In this document: one piece after another, positions 44,829 to 54,030 of the stretch
Layout of the letters: each line of letters begins with the position of its first letter
Numbering within the stretch: position 1 is the first letter of the stretch
Source of the DNA: Buttiauxella sp. A111
GTDB lineage: Bacteria; Pseudomonadota; Gammaproteobacteria; Enterobacterales; Enterobacteriaceae
NCBI RefSeq assembly: GCF_014189855.1
Contig: NZ_BJFN01000004.1
Location: 62,001 to 126,000, forward strand
DNA: 64,000 bases
Reading direction: 5' to 3'
The notes under the pieces: generated by a model
Told to the model about the DNA's origin: nothing
What the model saw: only the letters and a program-made list of their open reading frames with translations
The model's database searches: none
Program-made: the position numbers and the translations under genes

Positions 44829-46543
44829 TCGCCCGAATCCTCGTGATAGATAGTCAATGCGGAAGGAATGGCACCACGTCCGAATAACTCCATTCTAAAG
44901 GCGTGGCATTGCCCTTCGGTCATCCATGTTTGGCGGCGCTCATCCACCAGCGACGCGAGGTCTTGTCTTTCCCAGTAGTATCCCGCGTCGGGTGATTCCG
45001 CGCCTGCGGTGGAAATAGACAGGGCATCAGCGCCGCGCCCGCGCAGCTCCGTTTTTGTGATGATTTGGCGCAACCCGTCGTTTAGGTCGATGGCCTTTCG
45101 CTCGATGTAGCAATGAAGGTCTTGCTCTTGCATTGCCCAGGTGCTTCCACTGAAAACGTGACGGCTTTCTTTGTAGCCGTTGTTTAGGTAGTAAATGCCG
45201 CCCGCCGCACAACTCCCAACCATAGCGCCCTGCGCGATTTTCAATTGCCCGCCGCCCCATTCTTCGGTGTCAGCGTCCCAGGCGTACGCGGCATCGTCCC
45301 AGCGTTCGGCGGACTCATCGCCAGGCGCAAGCGGGACAATAGCGGCGTCATAGATATAGGGCAGGGATTTTCGCCCCCACGTTTCAGCAATGTAGTTATA
45401 TGTGAGGCACTGGGTTTTAGCGCAATCGTCCGCGAGTTGGTCGGTGCCTTTGGTCATTACCCATACTTCGTTAAGCTCTGGATAGTTGACCACGCGAACC
45501 GCGCCAGGCATTGGATTTACTACCACCTCTGCGAGCCAGTCACGAACAACACCCTCCGCCAGTGATTCCCAGCGCACGGAGTCATGACGCACAAAATCAT
45601 TGCCCGTGAAAATGTAGTTATAGCCTTTGGCGTTGACCGCGCAAGAAAGGTCTTGCGCCCCAAGGTCGGAGTAAATGCGCTTGACGATAAACGGGCTGTT
45701 AGCGTTGCCGGAGGGCGTAAGGGCGAAGGTTTCGCGCTCCGTGTAAACGTAGAGCGTCCCGCCATTGTCGCAAGCGTCAATGATTTGTGAGTCGGTGCCT
45801 AAATCCATCCAGCCCGCGATTCCGTCAATCGTGGCGGCGGCATACTCAGGAGGTACGCGGTTAGCGGCTGTGTCGTCCCAGTTAATCGGGAAGGCGTTCT
45901 GCTGCGTGAATCCAGACCAGCGAACGCGGGCGGGGTACGGCTGCGAAATCCCCGCACCGTCCTCTTCGACCGTGTTAAGCATTAACAGGCGGTTGCCGAA
46001 GGCTACCATTTTGCGGCATGACCACTCGCGGGTAACAACAACCTGGTCACCTCCGGTCTGCTCGCCAAAGCCTGGCAGCGTGCTGAATGTCGTCCAATCG
46101 TACTGTTTGCCCTGCGGCGCTTGTCCAGCCATGCCGAAAAACGGGCAATTGTTAATTTGGCCTTTGTACATTGTCCAAGGCGTTTGAGGCCATGCGACGT
46201 GTGACAGGTATTTGTAATCCGGTGTATCCATGTTCTGGACATAGAACGACACAACCACCTCTTGCGTTTCAGTTGTGGCGGCGTGGCACGTGTACACCTG
46301 GCGGGCTTTGGCGCTGTATGCGTCAAATAAAATTGGCTGCACCAGATAGGCGGCATGGCTCTGCGCCGTGGCGGTCACGTCCGTTTGGTAATACGGCTCT
46401 TTTTTGCTGCCTAAGCACTGCTCAATCTCACGACCTGCAAAGCGGACGTTCAGGGCGTCGGTTAGTGCGTTGAGCGGCATTTCTACGGGGTCGGCGTCAA
46501 ACACAATCCCGACCGCACCCAGTTTATTAATCATTGTTTTCAT
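44825..46543 (-). CDS. Phage tail hub / nozzle-like protein
   Basis: A 572-residue soluble protein of repeated beta-strand pattern with aromatic residues, resembling beta-propeller tail or DNA-stabilisation proteins of podoviruses (such as P22 gp10 or T7 gp12). Examples: MVAFGNRLLMLNTVEEDG, GGTLYVYTERETFALTP, NYPELNEVWVMTKG. It lies between two fibre-type genes at the end of the virion operon, as a tail component would. Confidence 0.7.
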   Translation of the reverse strand: MKTMINKLGAVGIVFDADPVEMPLNALTDALNVRFAGREIEQCLGSKKEPYYQTDVTATAQSHAAYLVQPILFDAYSAKARQVYTCHAATTETQEVVVSFYVQNMDTPDYKYLSHVAWPQTPWTMYKGQINNCPFFGMAGQAPQGKQYDWTTFSTLPGFGEQTGGDQVVVTREWSCRKMVAFGNRLLMLNTVEEDGAGISQPYPARVRWSGFTQQNAFPINWDDTAANRVPPEYAAATIDGIAGWMDLGTDSQIIDACDNGGTLYVYTERETFALTPSGNANSPFIVKRIYSDLGAQDLSCAVNAKGYNYIFTGNDFVRHDSVRWESLAEGVVRDWLAEVVVNPMPGAVRVVNYPELNEVWVMTKGTDQLADDCAKTQCLTYNYIAETWGRKSLPYIYDAAIVPLAPGDESAERWDDAAYAWDADTEEWGGGQLKIAQGAMVGSCAAGGIYYLNNGYKESRHVFSGSTWAMQEQDLHCYIERKAIDLNDGLRQIITKTELRGRGADALSISTAGAESPDAGYYWERQDLASLVDERRQTWMTEGQCHAFRMELFGRGAIPSALTIYHEDSGE

Positions 46544-46581
46544 GATTCACCTGATAAAAAAGCGCCCGAAGGCGCTGTGGT

Positions 46582-47394
46582 TTATGCGATGCGTTCCCAG
46601 ATGTAGTAACCGGTTCGCGGTGGCATAAAGGCGTCACCTGCTGCGTCAGTGCCTGCGCCGACTGTGATTGTGCCTGTTACGTCGTGGCTGTGGTCACCCG
46701 CCGCCCCCGTCCAATCCGCCAACATCCCGCCATTGCTGGACGATGACCCCTGAATGGTTTGCATCCCCTCCTGGTCTGAAGGGTTCGCGGGCATTTGGTG
46801 GCTGTGACTACCGCCGCCGCCCGTAGCCAAATCCCATGTTGGGGTGTGCGCGATAATGTGCGACGGGTGAACGCGAACGAATCCGGCGTTCCATCCGGCG
46901 TTAGTGTGAATCGGTGCGCCGTAGGTATCCGTCGTGTCACCAATTCCGCAAATCATGCCGTGCTTATGCTCCCAGGTGCCAAAGCCCAGCCAGGCGAACG
47001 GGCTGTTTGAGTTGGTCGTGATAATGACGGAGCCGACGGGGTAAAACAGGTTAATGACCTGACCCCAGTTGATTAGCGTTGCGTTCGCTACCGTAGACAT
47101 ATGTTGCGCAGTGTGAGAGCCGCCCAGCATTGGCACATAGTTGTCATTGGCCTCGTTGGTTACGCTAAATTGCTCTGGCACCCCCTCCGCTGCGGCGTAG
47201 TAGCGGATTTGCCGCCCGATTTTAGTCAGGTTGCTAAACGGCGCATCAAGCGCAACGTCAGCCTGCGGAAAGGTGTTTTGAAGCACCTGCTTAATGATTC
47301 GCAAATGGTCGTCGCCGTCGCGCTGCGGGTCGGTGGCTAAAGGCCATTCGGGGACTAAATCGGAAATCAGCACGGGGCTAGTTTCTAATGGCAT
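46582..47394 (-). CDS. Phage tail fibre with collar-like domain
   Basis: A 270-residue protein. The N-terminal part (DGDDHLRIIKQVLQNTFPQA) is typical of phage fibre attachment segments. The core YPVGSVIITTNSNSPFAWLG and GTWEHKHGMICGIGDTTD is the tail-collar pattern; a His-rich loop (GGGGSHSHQMP, DHSHDV) and PPRTGYYIWERIA end it, as in short fibres that bind metal ions. It overlaps the small membrane gene upstream by 17 bp. Confidence 0.82.
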   Translation of the reverse strand: MPLETSPVLISDLVPEWPLATDPQRDGDDHLRIIKQVLQNTFPQADVALDAPFSNLTKIGRQIRYYAAAEGVPEQFSVTNEANDNYVPMLGGSHTAQHMSTVANATLINWGQVINLFYPVGSVIITTNSNSPFAWLGFGTWEHKHGMICGIGDTTDTYGAPIHTNAGWNAGFVRVHPSHIIAHTPTWDLATGGGGSHSHQMPANPSDQEGMQTIQGSSSSNGGMLADWTGAAGDHSHDVTGTITVGAGTDAAGDAFMPPRTGYYIWERIA

Positions 47395-47659
47395 CTTGTT
47401 TACCCTCTAGGCGGTCAAGACGTTTTTCAGTGTCGGCGTTAACTAGCTCTTGCGCTGCGGTTGAAAGCTCCAGCTTTGTGAGTAGTTTTTGGTTTTCCTT
47501 TCCGGTTGCGCCGTTCTCTTCGATTGTTTTAGCAATGGCATCGACCCGCTCGCCGTAGCGCCCCAGCGTTCCCGCCATTGTGAGCATAGAGATAACGACG
47601 CCGGAGCCGACAAGGGTTAATAGCCAGTGAGGTTTAGAAGGTGCGGATTCCTGCGACAT
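47378..47659 (-). CDS. Phage membrane-anchored coiled-coil protein
   Basis: A 93-residue protein from the ATG at 47659 (GGGGTG 5 nt upstream): a short N-terminal tail, one membrane segment (WLLTLVGSGVVISMLTMAG), then a heptad-rich helix (LLTKLELSTAAQELVNADTEKRLDRLEG). A holin-like or lysis-timing role is possible, and it is the only candidate of that kind in the virion operon; it could equally be a tail or ejection helper. It overlaps neighbours on both sides. Confidence 0.65.
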   Translation of the reverse strand: MSQESAPSKPHWLLTLVGSGVVISMLTMAGTLGRYGERVDAIAKTIEENGATGKENQKLLTKLELSTAAQELVNADTEKRLDRLEGKQDAIRN

Positions 47660-48221
47660 TCTGCACCCCCGCGCCACTCTTGAATTTCTCGAATTGCATG
47701 TTCAAATTGCTGATTTCCGTAGCGGCGAGGCCTGCCCAAGCTTGCGCGGCCTTGCTGTCGCGGGTGAACACACCCAATACAGAGAGCGCCTGCCATAACA
47801 AGGCGTTTTCGGCTTCTTTGGTGTAGGCGTTTTCTTGCTGCATATCGGCGAGGCGCTGCGGCTTGTTCCATCCGGTCAAGTCGATTAATGCGGGGGCGAC
47901 GATTTCCATGTTTGCGCCAACGATGGCATAAGCGCGGGACTCATCCACCAGCAACCGCCGTTGTACGATTTCGTCATAGCCCATCAATAGCCCGACCTGC
48001 CCATTAATGAGGACTTGCTCAAGCTCCATAATGGTTAGGGGAATTGACAGGCCGTCAGCGTTTACTTGCTTCGTGACGGTCATAGACGGAACGCGAAGGT
48101 TCCCATCCAGATGCGTTTCGGCTGCTCGAATGAACGCGGGGATTTGCGCCAGTGTCTTCTGGTCTGTTCGACCGGAAAACGCCTGGACCGCTTTCTTTAA
48201 CTCTGCGTAAGTTGTAGGCAT
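47634..48221 (-). CDS. Head-tail adaptor-like protein
   Basis: A 195-residue helical protein: MPTTYAELKKAVQAFSGRTD, AQIPAFIRAAETHLDGNLRV and ENALLWQALSVLGVFTRDSKAA fit the gp6-like head-tail connector/adaptor family of podoviruses. It lies downstream of the capsid gene and before the fibre genes, the usual place of connector genes. Confidence 0.7.
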   Translation of the reverse strand: MPTTYAELKKAVQAFSGRTDQKTLAQIPAFIRAAETHLDGNLRVPSMTVTKQVNADGLSIPLTIMELEQVLINGQVGLLMGYDEIVQRRLLVDESRAYAIVGANMEIVAPALIDLTGWNKPQRLADMQQENAYTKEAENALLWQALSVLGVFTRDSKAAQAWAGLAATEISNLNMQFEKFKSGAGVQNVAGIRTF

Positions 48222-48275
48222 GGTCTACCTCGAAATCTAAGCCAGCCCGAAAGCCAGCTTTTTCCAGTGCCGAAA

Positions 48276-48551
48276 TTAGGCGTATTTCAGTGTCTTTTTT
48301 TCGCTACGAAGCACCGAACAAATGCGGCGAATAACCTCGCCTTCTGGCGTGTCGGGAGTTGGTCGCCCGGTAAGAACCATGACGATATAGTCCACAATTT
48401 TCCCCTGGTCTTCAGGCTGAAGCGCATCCCACTCTGGCTGGGGTTCTTTGGTCAACGCTTCGCGTAGGGCGGTTACGCCTGCGTAGCAAATCTGGGCAAT
48501 GGTTGAAACTTCGAGGGATAGTTTTGCGGTCACTTGCGGATTCCTTATCAC
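48276..48551 (-). CDS. Small phage protein in virion operon
   Basis: A 91-residue helical protein (STIAQICYAGVTALREALTK, then IVDYIVMVLTGRPTP) between the capsid/Ig gene and the adaptor gene. No family recognised; position suggests a head or connector accessory role. Confidence 0.7.
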   Translation of the reverse strand: MIRNPQVTAKLSLEVSTIAQICYAGVTALREALTKEPQPEWDALQPEDQGKIVDYIVMVLTGRPTPDTPEGEVIRRICSVLRSEKKTLKYA

Positions 48552-48581
48552 AAAAAAGGGCGCGTCATGCGCCCTTGTGGG

Positions 48582-49010
48582 TTATTTGGCTTTTTTTGCC
48601 TTCTTTGGCGCTTTCGCTTCAGTTGCCATCACTGGTTGGTAATGACTCGCCATTACTGGAGGCGTTAGTGCTGTTTCAACACTCGCCATCATTACCGCAG
48701 TGACCGTTAAGGTCGCTTGCCCGCTTACGTTATTAGCAAGGCTGTCGGTGACTGACATCGTTACTGCGTAACTACCCGCCGCCGTTGGGGTTCCAGTAAT
48801 CGCGCCCGTTTGCGCGTTAATGGTTAGGCCCAATGCGCCGCCACTTGCCGTCATGCTCCATACTTTAGAGTAGGAGCCATCGTCGGCATCAACCAGTGTT
48901 GCCACTGCTGTTTGGTTGTAGGCGGTTCCAACCGTTGCGCTTGTCAGGGCTGCAACGGTCACGGTTTTAATTACGCTGCCACGAAAGGGACGATTGCTGC
49001 GGACGACCAT
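48582..49010 (-). CDS. Ig-like domain extension of the capsid (-1 frame)
   Basis: An open frame of 142 codons in the -1 frame relative to the capsid gene, overlapping its last 13 codons. It encodes a putative Ig (cadherin/He_PIG-like) domain (TVGTAYNQTAVATLVDADDG, GLTINAQTGAITGTPTAAGS) and a Lys/Ala tail. The first ATG (49010) lies just after a -1 frame stop and has no ribosome site, so independent initiation is poor. A -1 slip at the heptamer 48983-48989 would give a capsid fusion of about 446 residues; such Ig extensions on phage heads are known to arise this way. Confidence 0.8.
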   Translation of the reverse strand: MVVRSNRPFRGSVIKTVTVAALTSATVGTAYNQTAVATLVDADDGSYSKVWSMTASGGALGLTINAQTGAITGTPTAAGSYAVTMSVTDSLANNVSGQATLTVTAVMMASVETALTPPVMASHYQPVMATEAKAPKKAKKAK

Positions 49011-49921
49011 GGGTTACGGTGTCGTAGACCTAAGTCGACGTGCATCACCAACTTTTTAAAGTCACCCTGCTTGCCTGCAACGTCAGTGATAGGAGCGCGA
49101 AAAAGTGGGGATTCCCAGTCCTTGCTGTTGAACAGATAAACGGTGTTTGCTGGCATATGGCGGTTGTAGATAACGCGGACAGTTTGGCCCAGTGCGTCGG
49201 TAATGGTATTTACCTCAACAGTGATTTTGGTCGCGTTGTCACCTTCGAACATACGAAGACGGCTAGTCCCTTCCATTGCGCCGGAGATCACATCAGACAT
49301 AGTTTCGGAACACATCAAGACTTCAGGCTTGCCGCCAGTGGTCCACAGAGCCGCCATGCCCGCGAAAATTTCAACAAGCGTTGGCTTTGCGCCTGCGGCT
49401 TCGATGTAAGTCACGGTGCCTGTCAGCGGATCACCTTCAATAGTAACGCCGCCATCAATAGAGGAAATCATAGACGCATAACCGCCCAGTTTGCGTGGAG
49501 AAACACCTTTGACTTCGGCTTTGGTAGCGCCGTTATTTAGGAATGAGTGCTCAATATCACGCTTCAGTTCTGAGGCTTTTTTAGTGGTCTGGTACTCAGA
49601 TTCTTTACCGCGACCCCATGCGGCCTGGGCGTCAGCGTCGCCAGTTACCAGAACGGCCTTGCCCATTTTTTGCGTATAACCGACCATAGGAATGGTTGGC
49701 GCGAAAGTGTCGTCCAAGTCGTTGAAGTTGAAACCTTCAAACAGAGCGTTATTCGGGTCTACTGGTGCGTCGCTATCAGTCTGCCATTCGAATTTGGCGT
49801 TGCCCGTTGCCGCCTTTCCAATCATTGCCTGGAATGGATATTCATCGGGGGAAATATTAGAGATCCAATCGGCAAAGGATTGTTTGACGCCGTTAAGTTC
49901 GTAGGAATTGAGTTGTGGCAT
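48971..49921 (-). CDS. Major capsid protein (SU10-like, DUF5309 type)
   Basis: A 316-residue HK97-fold-type capsid protein of the SU10 family: NISPDEYPFQAMIGKAATGN, FEWQTDSDAPVDPNNALFEG and MGKAVLVTGDADAQAAWGRG are family features. Start MPQLNSYELNG with GGAAG upstream. The last codons contain C CCT TTC, a perfect -1 slippery heptamer 12 nt before the stop, leading into an Ig-like domain frame. Most particles would carry the 316-residue form with a minority of the extended form. Confidence 0.9.
   Translation of the reverse strand: MPQLNSYELNGVKQSFADWISNISPDEYPFQAMIGKAATGNAKFEWQTDSDAPVDPNNALFEGFNFNDLDDTFAPTIPMVGYTQKMGKAVLVTGDADAQAAWGRGKESEYQTTKKASELKRDIEHSFLNNGATKAEVKGVSPRKLGGYASMISSIDGGVTIEGDPLTGTVTYIEAAGAKPTLVEIFAGMAALWTTGGKPEVLMCSETMSDVISGAMEGTSRLRMFEGDNATKITVEVNTITDALGQTVRVIYNRHMPANTVYLFNSKDWESPLFRAPITDVAGKQGDFKKLVMHVDLGLRHRNPWSSAAIVPFVAA
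48983..48989 (-). promoter_or_regulatory. Slippery heptamer for -1 frameshift
   Basis: Minus-strand C CCT TTC in the capsid frame (P-site Pro CCU can re-pair as CCC, A-site Phe UUC as UUU). The capsid stop is 12 nt beyond it. A perfect 8-bp hairpin, ACCGTTGC/GCAACGGT, begins about 23 nt downstream, farther than the usual 5-9 nt, so its help is uncertain. Confidence 0.7.
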
Positions 49922-50040
49922 TTTTTAAGGCTTCCATTTGATACTAAAAAGAGCGCTCCATTCCTTGCGCCTTTTGTGCTGCTTTTTAGTTAACAGGATT
50001 TTGTGCCACCATGTAAAACCATGACAGCACAAAAAGCTAA

Positions 50041-51966
50041 CTACTGACTTGAATCCACCCCCAATAGTGCCTCGATATCATCCACTAAATCAGGGTTCTG
50101 GTTTGCAACCACCAGCAAGCGGATAACGTTCTGGGCGTATTCTGGGTCCGTTGCTGTACTGGTCAGGAATCGTTTTGCGGCGGCTGCAAATTCTGGATTC
50201 GTCAGGGCCTTCGCCGCCATCCGGTCAAAGACAAGGCCAGATACAATCTGCTTGCCCATATCCACTGTAGAACGGTCCAGGAATCGGCGCGGGTTGTTCA
50301 TGATGTGGGTTGCGCTGTTCGAATGGTTTCCCGCTGCGTAATACATTTTCATGCGATCGGAAATCAAAGCGAGGTCAGCAAGGTCGCCGGAATGACCAGC
50401 CCCAACCAACTCCCCAATGCCGTCTTTTTCCAGCTTGTTCCAGTTCGTCAGGAATCTGGCTGCACTGAATTGCGCGCCCTCGCTTCCTGCGGTCCCTGCG
50501 GATTCGCGCCCAGCACGGAGGATGTATTCACCTTTGATTTTACCTCTCACCCCTTCAGGCATAAGCGATAGCAACAGCTTCAGCTTATCCACTCCCAGCC
50601 CGCCGATATTGTTGGCGCTCGCTTTACCAAAGATTGCAGCATACAAAGCGCCATCACCTTGCGTGTCAAACAGTCGGCTGAGTCCCTTTTCATTCTGGGC
50701 AAACTTCGCCCATTCTTCCGTTGCCTTGTTGTATCTGGCGTACACCCCAAAGGCGGCGCGGTCATTTAGTTGTTGGCGAATGTCGCCATCAATGGCGCTG
50801 CGGAGTCGCAATAACTGCTGCTCGTCGGCTTTCTTCAGGCCCATGCCCAGGTCAATCAGCATGTTATCAATAGCCATTTTTGCACCAATAGCCCCCTCTA
50901 GTGTCATGCCGTCTTTTGCTTGTTCATTCAACATCTTACTAACACTGCGGAGTTCGGGCGCGACCAACATTTTAGCCATTGCTTTGTTATCACGGGCCAC
51001 ACGGGTCAGTTCGTGGATTGCTTCACGCACCTGCGGCATTTGGATGCGGAAATTACCTGCGGCGCGATAAACGTCCTGATAATTTCGGGTCCCGGCGTCG
51101 CGCCCCTCTTTCAGGAAGTTTTCCCAGGCTTCACGGATTGATGCGCCAGTCTCCTGCGGGGTTGCGTCAGCACGTGCACCAACGGCCTTGACCAAATTGT
51201 CATGGAATTTTTGGAGCGCCTCCTGGTTTGCGTCGTTGAATCGGCGCATGGTTCCGCCGCCCATCGCCGTCCCTTCCAATGCTCGTTCTCTGGTTAATGC
51301 GAATTTGTTTTTGGTCTTCATACCGTATGACGGTGTAAAGCCTTCAACATTCGCCGCCGCAAGGTCTAATTGCCCATCGTCTGCACCGCGCATTTTGCGG
51401 GCGATAGCCGCCGCCCATTTCGGAATCATAGCGTTTAAACCGACATTTAATCCCGCATCGACTCCGGTCTGAGTCAGGCTAATTTCCCCTGTATCTGCCA
51501 GTTGAGCACCCAATGACGACGCCACACCATCCGCCGCCCACATCCCGTATTTATTGCCAATCTTCCTAACCACTGGAGCGGCAAGGCGCGAAGCCCCCAC
51601 ACCACCAGCCAGCGCTGGCGCAAGGTCGCCCGTCAATTCACCAGCCTTGAACGCCAGGGAATTGCGGGTTTTGACGCCATCGGCAAGGCGGGACGGTTCG
51701 TAGGTCCCGTCACCAATACCAAACTGGTTACCCAGCCAACTGAATCCTGATTTTAAATGGTTCGCTCCCGTATCAATTGCGGTGTATAGGGACTTGTCGA
51801 AACCGTCGCTGAAGTCTTCAACCATGCCCGTTTCTTTCGGCAACGGTTTAAACTTCGGGGCGGACTCAATTTCCTTAATCCAGGCTGCGATTGCTTTTGC
51901 ATCTTCAGTGTTTCCAGCTTCGTGGGCTGCTGCCAGCATCTTCCAAAGTTCTTCTACGGTTGGCAT
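50041..51966 (-). CDS. Large ejection / internal virion protein
   Basis: A 641-residue protein from the ATG at 51966 (TGATG coupling with the upstream gene). The N-terminal helix MPTVEELWKMLAAAHEAGNTEDAKAIAAW is the repeat-like start found on podovirus DNA-ejection proteins. An Ala/Gly-rich amphipathic stretch (about 100-160: LTGDLAPALAGGVGASRLAAP) could enter a membrane, and the rest is helical. It is the last of the ejection-type genes before the capsid gene. No lytic transglycosylase motif is seen. Confidence 0.75.
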   Translation of the reverse strand: MPTVEELWKMLAAAHEAGNTEDAKAIAAWIKEIESAPKFKPLPKETGMVEDFSDGFDKSLYTAIDTGANHLKSGFSWLGNQFGIGDGTYEPSRLADGVKTRNSLAFKAGELTGDLAPALAGGVGASRLAAPVVRKIGNKYGMWAADGVASSLGAQLADTGEISLTQTGVDAGLNVGLNAMIPKWAAAIARKMRGADDGQLDLAAANVEGFTPSYGMKTKNKFALTRERALEGTAMGGGTMRRFNDANQEALQKFHDNLVKAVGARADATPQETGASIREAWENFLKEGRDAGTRNYQDVYRAAGNFRIQMPQVREAIHELTRVARDNKAMAKMLVAPELRSVSKMLNEQAKDGMTLEGAIGAKMAIDNMLIDLGMGLKKADEQQLLRLRSAIDGDIRQQLNDRAAFGVYARYNKATEEWAKFAQNEKGLSRLFDTQGDGALYAAIFGKASANNIGGLGVDKLKLLLSLMPEGVRGKIKGEYILRAGRESAGTAGSEGAQFSAARFLTNWNKLEKDGIGELVGAGHSGDLADLALISDRMKMYYAAGNHSNSATHIMNNPRRFLDRSTVDMGKQIVSGLVFDRMAAKALTNPEFAAAAKRFLTSTATDPEYAQNVIRLLVVANQNPDLVDDIEALLGVDSSQ

Positions 51967-53213
51967 CACTTCAGCTCCCCATAGGTTTCCATAAGCTGTT
52001 GCTTATAAGACATATTCGGATTACCCGCCTTGTCTGTTGCTGGCATTTCTTGCGCCTGCTGCTGGCGCGACGATCCAGACAACTTCGACACATCTTGTCC
52101 GCCCAAATAGGCCATTGGTTCCAAAATACCACCAGCCTCCGCTTCAGAGTCCGCACCACGGCCCCGCATGAATTCAAACTTCTGTTGGATTACCTCCGCC
52201 TCATCGCCATAAAGGGGCATGTATTGGGCGCGAGCAATCTCCCACTCGTTTTCTGTTACGGCTGCGCCGGAGTCTTTGCGGACGATAGCGGCAATAACAT
52301 CTGAGAGGGCGTTAACGTAGCGTTGTTCGCTGGCATCCAGTCCCATTGATGCAATTGAACCAGTCCCGATTGCTTTTGTAATCTCTCCCACGCGTCCTGG
52401 GTCGATTTGCCCTTGTAGAGACTCCACCACATCCAGCCCACGGTAAATACGGTTTGCGAACGCCGCGGCTTTGCGCTGCCCGTCCGTTGCTTTCATCATG
52501 GCCTTTTGCGCCTGTTGACGGGCGTTAGGTGCGGATGGGTCGAACATTACGGGGTTTCGCTGCGCCAGTGCCATGCGGTTGCGGGCGTCCAAGCTCTCAC
52601 GACGGAAAGACATTGTTTCCCCGTGGATTTGTTCGCGCTGGCTGCGGTTCGCGGCCTGGTTATATTCGCGGGACCGTAGGGACTCGTCGCGGTAGTCACT
52701 GTTTTCGTCAAAGCGGCGTTGGCCTTCAATAAAGTTACGGTCACTTGTTCGGGTCTGCTCTTTGAATCGGCGCTCACTAAGCATGTCGTCGCGCTCCTGA
52801 TTCAGGATTTCCTGATTACCGTCTTCGTAGTAAGCCAGAATTGCCTGGGCGGAGTAACCCTTCTTCGCCATGTCCGGTACATGCTCCCCACGCTTGCGCA
52901 GTGCGTGTCCGTAGTCATGAATAGCAATGGCTCCAAGCAAGCCACCAGTAAGCGCCGCGCCAGCGTCTTTGGTCGTTAGACCAACAATCAGGGCGGTCAT
53001 GAATGAACCAACCCACATTTGTTTGTTGATTTCCTTCGGGGTCGGCGGGGTAACAAGGTCCTTTGGTCTTGCGGCGTCCCAGGCGCTTTCATCCTGATAA
53101 AATGGCGGTAAGGTGCTTGTCAGTTGGCTGTCGACAAGCTGGAGCGGTTGCGCGGCCTGGACGTTCGATAACGCGTCTTCAGTCTGTAATTGTTGGTCTA
53201 ATTCCGTTTTCAT
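51966..53213 (-). CDS. Ejection / internal virion protein
   Basis: A 415-residue protein with a long Gln/Arg/Glu-rich helix in the middle (about 150-215: NQAANRSQREQIHGETMSF), a Gly/Ala membrane-like patch near 75-95 (FMTALIVGLTTKDAGAALTG) and a flexible end. The composition fits phage proteins injected with the DNA. It is coupled to both neighbours by short overlaps. Confidence 0.68.
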   Translation of the reverse strand: MKTELDQQLQTEDALSNVQAAQPLQLVDSQLTSTLPPFYQDESAWDAARPKDLVTPPTPKEINKQMWVGSFMTALIVGLTTKDAGAALTGGLLGAIAIHDYGHALRKRGEHVPDMAKKGYSAQAILAYYEDGNQEILNQERDDMLSERRFKEQTRTSDRNFIEGQRRFDENSDYRDESLRSREYNQAANRSQREQIHGETMSFRRESLDARNRMALAQRNPVMFDPSAPNARQQAQKAMMKATDGQRKAAAFANRIYRGLDVVESLQGQIDPGRVGEITKAIGTGSIASMGLDASEQRYVNALSDVIAAIVRKDSGAAVTENEWEIARAQYMPLYGDEAEVIQQKFEFMRGRGADSEAEAGGILEPMAYLGGQDVSKLSGSSRQQQAQEMPATDKAGNPNMSYKQQLMETYGELK

Positions 53214-53704
53214 TCGTCACCCCCTGCGACCTTGTTACTTTTTGACGCCTTTTCTACGGCTTCAGCGAAAGTTGTGGCCGTTTTTGCTGCCCCGGTGATC
53301 TTGCCCCCTTGCCATGCCTCTTCAAACGATTCTAGAGCGAACTGATAAAGGATTTCCTTTGCTCGTTGCGTTGAGATTTCCCCAGACATTGCCTTATCAA
53401 TTGTTTCCTGAATGTATGGGTCCAGGTGTTCCGCTTTGTACTTGAACGCGGGGTAAGACTCGACAAGTCGCTCCGGCGACATTGAGCCTTCAAAATTCAT
53501 GTAATGCGGCTGTTCGTAAGCTGGCGTTGGCTTTTGATGCCAGGTCACGCCGTCCGCGTTGGGGTTGTAGCCAGGGCGATAACCTTCCTGCGCTGCCCAT
53601 TCGCGTTTCACTGGGTCGTTAATAGCTTCGGCGGATGGGGCCGCCTTAATGCGCCCCGCCAGGTCATCATACTGGGCAAACATTGCCCCGAATTGTTCGC
53701 GCAT
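53210..53704 (-). CDS. Phage internal virion / ejection accessory protein
   Basis: A 164-residue soluble helical protein (MREQFGAMFAQYDDLAGRIK, then LDPYIQETIDKAMSGEISTQ). The ATG at 53704 is used; a TTG two codons earlier is possible. It ends in a 4-bp overlap with the 415-residue gene. No clear family; grouped with ejection proteins by context. Confidence 0.65.
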   Translation of the reverse strand: MREQFGAMFAQYDDLAGRIKAAPSAEAINDPVKREWAAQEGYRPGYNPNADGVTWHQKPTPAYEQPHYMNFEGSMSPERLVESYPAFKYKAEHLDPYIQETIDKAMSGEISTQRAKEILYQFALESFEEAWQGGKITGAAKTATTFAEAVEKASKSNKVAGGDE

Positions 53705-53706
53705 TC

Positions 53707-54030
53707 TCAAAAGAGGTTACTCCACTGATTCAGGTTATCTAATGGGGATTGACTTGCAGCCTTGCCAATCATTTGCGGAACTTGCATGGCGCTTGACGCA
53801 TTGCCCGCAACGGGTTTTGCGCTGGCACTGGCTGTTGGGCCGCGACCACTGCCCGCCTTTTGTCCGGTTACCTTCAGAATCTGGGGCAAGGCATTTTGTA
53901 GGCCCTTGCTCCACCACTCGCCGGAGGAGGTCGCCGCCGTCGTCGCGCGTGGGTCCGCCACAACTTCCCCGACCGCCTCGCCAATACCAACCGCCTCCAT
54001 TGCTCCAGTAAACCAACTCGCCATGCCCAT
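53707..54030 (-). CDS. Small virion protein, Ala/Gly/Ser-rich
   Basis: A 107-residue protein from the ATG at 54030, which overlaps the stop of the 284-residue gene (TGATG). It begins MGMASWFTGAMEAVGIGEAV and ends DNLNQWSNLF; both ends are amphipathic and the middle is low-complexity. Similar small Ala/Gly proteins accompany ejection proteins; not further identified. Confidence 0.65.
   Translation of the reverse strand: MGMASWFTGAMEAVGIGEAVGEVVADPRATTAATSSGEWWSKGLQNALPQILKVTGQKAGSGRGPTASASAKPVAGNASSAMQVPQMIGKAASQSPLDNLNQWSNLF

Noticed and set aside
43563-47394. Invertible tail-fibre cassette served by the serine recombinase
   Set aside because: I found no inverted repeat pair of crossover-site type flanking either fibre gene.
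43338-48551. Endolysin or spanin gene
   Set aside because: No lysozyme, amidase, transglycosylase or lipobox spanin pattern is seen in the virion operon or small genes; only holin-like membrane helices occur.
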